From Thermodesulfobacteriota bacterium (GTDB taxonomy: Bacteria; Desulfobacterota; Desulfomonilia; Desulfomonilales; Desulfomonilaceae): DNA of 8,333 nucleotides. A program made the translations under genes and the position numbers. The stretch is from positions 1 to 8,333 of the forward strand of contig JAUPKT010000299.1 of assembly GCA_030837305.1 (NCBI GenBank), given 5' to 3'. Of the stretch, positions 5,772-8,333 are shown one piece after another. Numbering within the stretch: the first letter of the stretch is position 1; each line of letters begins with the position of its first letter. A model generated the notes under the pieces. That model was not told the DNA's origin and made no database searches. It worked only from the letters and a program-made list of their open reading frames with translations.

Positions 5772-8270
5772 ATGGGTCAACAATCACCTAGAAACAACTC
5801 TCATTCCGAGCATAACGGACAGACTCGACCTCGGCACTGGTTAGATCGCGTAAGAAAAACCCTGGACGTGAGACAATCCCCCAGGTGGGCTCGATTCTTC
5901 CGACCCAAAACTCAGCGCTGGACACTCTTGATCGTCACATCATTGATAGCCGCATCCATAATGGTGCCCCAGTCCTTCCGCTATTACTCTCTAACGGTAG
6001 GAGAACCGGCATCAGAGACAATAGTGTCGCCTATATCATTTAAAGTGATCGACCAGGCTGCCACGAATAAGATTAGAGATGACGTACTAAAATCAGTACT
6101 TCCGGTCTACGATTTAGATGACGAAATGGTCAATGAGGTGCAGCAGCGAATAACAGGCGCGTTCTCATTCATGAGAGAATATTTTGCCCAGGAGGCGGAA
6201 AATAGGGCTCGTTCTCTCGAAAAATCGCAGCCTGCTCCCTCGGGAACTATCGACGGCAAGGAGTTGTCAAAGATACCTTTCCTACCGCTTGATGAGGGTA
6301 CCCTCAGAACGAGGCTCGAAAATCTGCTGGGTGCCTCGGTACCTCCATCAAGCTTCGAAATAATGAGGTCCTACGGTTTTAGTGTAAGAATCGAACGAGA
6401 TATTACATCCTTTGTAGTGCCCCTCCTCTTGAAAGGTGTTGTTCTGAGTCGAGATCTTCTCTTGAGGGACGGAAAGCAAGGTATACTGCTCCTCGTAAAG
6501 TCATCGAAAAAATTGGAGCCCGTAAAAGACCTTTCCACAATATTGGATCTGCACGAGTGTTTTGCAACAATCGATGCAGACGACAGGGATAACTTGAGAG
6601 ATCCCGCATTGTCCCTGTCTATCCGTCAGATAGCCAAGGACTTGATTTATGTAAATATCTCGTACAACAGGGTGAAAAGTGATGCGTTGAAAAGCGAAGC
6701 CCTTGCTGCAGTGAAGCCTGTCTTTTTTCAAGTGGCCAAAGGGGAATCAATCATCAAGGCGGGAGAACCGGCAAACGAAGGTCATCTTCGAAAGCTGGCC
6801 GGCCTCAACCGTTCCAACCCTGCCTACAGTCGGTACATGATCTTCCTGGGTATCGCTTTAATACTTGTCCTCTTGCTACGTCTGAGTCTTTACTTTTCCG
6901 AAAAATACTTGGACCGGTCAGGTAATGCCTCCCAAGACATCTTGCTCTTTTGTCTCCTCATTCTCGGCTCTCTTATATTGGTGAGATTTGTGTGTTCTCT
7001 TGCCCCCCTATTGGGCAAGTCCGGACAAGAAATCAATATGCGATCCATCTTGTATGCGGCTCCAATAGCTACCGCGCCGATGTTGGCATCCCTAATGGTG
7101 GATGCGAGAATAGCGCTGATTGTCACAGTTCTCACCTCGTTGATCTGCGCACTGGCTGTTGAAGGCGATGTGTACCTCTTCTTCTACTTTTTTGTCGCTG
7201 GTCTGGTCGGATTGCACGGCATGACTCGAATATCCGACAGAACTTCGGTCTTGCGTGCCGGTCTAGTCGTGGGTCTGGTAAACATGCTGTCCATCCTTGC
7301 CATAAAGATGGCCCTAGGAGAATTAACCAGAATTCAGGACTTTCACGAAATAGGACTCGGATTTCTCGGCGGCTTGTTGTCAGGTCTCCTGGTATCAGGA
7401 TTCGCCCCTCTCCTGGAGCCCCTCGGATACACGACGAATATTCGATTGCTCGAAATCGCAAATCTTAATCACCCGCTTCTTAAAGTGATGTCAATGGAGG
7501 CCCCTGGCACGTATCACCACTCCATCCTGGTGGGGAACCTCGCAGAAGCCGCAGCAGAATTTATCGGCGCTAACCCACTCCTGGCAAGGGCAGGGGGCCT
7601 TTATCACGACGTGGGAAAGGTCCGGAACAAGTTTAAACCTTCATATTTCATCGAAAACCGCGTTTCCGGTGCCAATCCTCACGACAAGCTCGAACCTTCC
7701 ATGAGCGTGCTGATATTGATATCCCATGTAAAGAATGGCGTAGAAAAGGCCAAAGAATACCGTCTCCCGGCGCCTATCATCGATATCATTAGACAGCATC
7801 ATGGAACCACCTTGATTAAGTTTTTCTTCAATAAGGCCATGGAAAGACTCAACAAGGCTCAGACTCCCGTCTCTGAAGACAAGTACCATTATCCAGGACC
7901 ACTTCCTCAGACCAAAGAGGCCGCTCTCGTGATGCTGGCAGATGTCACCGAAGCTGCGTTGAGGACTCTAACCGATCCCACACCGGCACAGATTCAAAAG
8001 AGAGTCCAATCTCTTATTCACGGGCTTTTCGCCGAGGGACAACTTGACCAATCCTCACTCACCCTAAAAGACATTCATGCCATCACGAAAACCTTTGTGC
8101 GGTCCTTCCAGGCGATCCTTCACACAAGGATAGAATACCCTGACGCACAAGCACTGCAGGAAAAACAACATGGAGATTCTCATAGACAATCGACAGACGC
8201 TCTTAAAAATAAACCTGGAAGAGCTTCGGACGAAAACGCACCGGATATTGGAAGAATTAGCCTTCAGTGA
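5772..8270 (+). CDS. pgpH: PgpH-like 7TM-HD cyclic-di-AMP phosphodiesterase
   Basis: This 832-residue membrane protein has the full 7TM-HD family layout. A basic cytoplasmic N-terminus precedes a transmembrane helix (about 50-68). A long extracytoplasmic 7TMR-HDED sensor domain (about 70-353) follows, then a bundle of membrane helices (about 355-560) and a cytoplasmic HD phosphohydrolase domain (about 577-740). Metal-site candidates are H583, H612-D613 in YHDVGK, H652, H676-H677 in RQHHG and D724 in ADVTEA. The H583 to H612 spacing equals that of the corresponding Listeria PgpH residues as I recall them. Listeria PgpH cleaves c-di-AMP to pApA; the same reaction is inferred here. GGGAG (5758-5762) lies 9 nt before ATG 5772, inside the end of phoH. 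After the conserved TRIEYP end, a hydrophilic tail of about 40 residues overlaps ybeY and is probably not functional domain sequence. The ligand sensed by the outer domain is unknown. Confidence 0.93.
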   Translation: MGQQSPRNNSHSEHNGQTRPRHWLDRVRKTLDVRQSPRWARFFRPKTQRWTLLIVTSLIAASIMVPQSFRYYSLTVGEPASETIVSPISFKVIDQAATNKIRDDVLKSVLPVYDLDDEMVNEVQQRITGAFSFMREYFAQEAENRARSLEKSQPAPSGTIDGKELSKIPFLPLDEGTLRTRLENLLGASVPPSSFEIMRSYGFSVRIERDITSFVVPLLLKGVVLSRDLLLRDGKQGILLLVKSSKKLEPVKDLSTILDLHECFATIDADDRDNLRDPALSLSIRQIAKDLIYVNISYNRVKSDALKSEALAAVKPVFFQVAKGESIIKAGEPANEGHLRKLAGLNRSNPAYSRYMIFLGIALILVLLLRLSLYFSEKYLDRSGNASQDILLFCLLILGSLILVRFVCSLAPLLGKSGQEINMRSILYAAPIATAPMLASLMVDARIALIVTVLTSLICALAVEGDVYLFFYFFVAGLVGLHGMTRISDRTSVLRAGLVVGLVNMLSILAIKMALGELTRIQDFHEIGLGFLGGLLSGLLVSGFAPLLEPLGYTTNIRLLEIANLNHPLLKVMSMEAPGTYHHSILVGNLAEAAAEFIGANPLLARAGGLYHDVGKVRNKFKPSYFIENRVSGANPHDKLEPSMSVLILISHVKNGVEKAKEYRLPAPIIDIIRQHHGTTLIKFFFNKAMERLNKAQTPVSEDKYHYPGPLPQTKEAALVMLADVTEAALRTLTDPTPAQIQKRVQSLIHGLFAEGQLDQSSLTLKDIHAITKTFVRSFQAILHTRIEYPDAQALQEKQHGDSHRQSTDALKNKPGRASDENAPDIGRISLQ

Positions 8271-8333
8271 CGATGTGGTCTTGTCAATCGCATTTGTTGA
8301 CGCTGCGGAAATGACCTCACTCAATAGACAGTA
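8170..8333 (+). CDS. ybeY: Endoribonuclease YbeY, N-terminal part (partial at right edge)
   Basis: YbeY is a metal-dependent endoribonuclease needed for 16S rRNA 3'-end maturation and ribosome quality control. From ATG 8170 the frame is open for 54 codons to the window end. It begins MEILIDNRQ and ends in VVLSIAFVDAAEMTSLNRQ, which matches the family's first strands and the segment before the conserved NxxYR region. The catalytic HxxxHxxxxxH motif would lie beyond the edge and is not seen. AGGA about 8 nt upstream is a good ribosome binding site. The gene begins inside the end of pgpH in another frame, overlapping by 101 nt. The phoH-pgpH-ybeY order is a widespread arrangement, which strongly supports the call despite truncation. 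Confidence 0.88.
   Translation, partial: MEILIDNRQTLLKINLEELRTKTHRILEELAFSDDVVLSIAFVDAAEMTSLNRQ

Noticed and set aside
7132..7461. Minus-strand 109-codon frame inside the 7TM-HD gene
   Set aside because: It lies opposite the membrane-helix region; hydrophobic plus-strand codons read backwards produce a long charged frame, with no independent support.

Overview
This window looks like ordinary chromosomal DNA from a bacterium. The gene set is housekeeping (PRPP synthesis, ribosome, nucleotide clean-up, c-di-AMP turnover, rRNA processing) next to a coenzyme-B12 acyl-CoA mutase locus. A long, Ctc-type L25 directly after prs, a PhoH/7TM-HD/YbeY cluster and B12-dependent mutases would suit a Desulfobacterota-like (deltaproteobacterial) or other anaerobic lineage. 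That placement is inferred from gene content only. I see no phage, insertion sequence, CRISPR array, tRNA or rRNA.

Layout. Positions 1-1529 (minus strand) hold a translationally coupled pair: a free-standing B12-binding mutase subunit, then the N-terminal 373 residues of an IcmF-type fused mutase that runs off the left edge. Positions 1530-1829 are a divergent control region with a good promoter for each direction and an imperfect hairpin between them. Positions 1830-3467 (plus) carry prs and rplY, probably one transcript. Positions 3468-3687 separate convergent genes and contain an imperfect palindrome. Positions 3688-4500 (minus) carry mazG. Positions 4501-4767 are a second divergent control region. 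Positions 4714-8333 (plus) carry phoH, a pgpH-like 7TM-HD phosphohydrolase gene and the beginning of ybeY, which starts inside the end of pgpH and is cut by the right edge.

How the genes relate. The mutase pair handles carbon-skeleton rearrangement of short acyl-CoAs. Prs makes PRPP for nucleotide, histidine and tryptophan synthesis; L25 binds 5S rRNA; MazG hydrolyses NTPs. The phoH-pgpH-ybeY order is a conserved bacterial arrangement linking an RNA-associated ATPase, c-di-AMP breakdown and the rRNA endonuclease YbeY.

No convincing new system was found. The points most worth checking are the free B12 subunit coupled to a mutase that already has its own B12 domain, the 101-nt overlap of pgpH and ybeY, the absence of pth after rplY, the palindrome at 3522-3568, and several starts (prs, mazG, the small B12 subunit, phoH) where the longest open frame is probably not the real gene.
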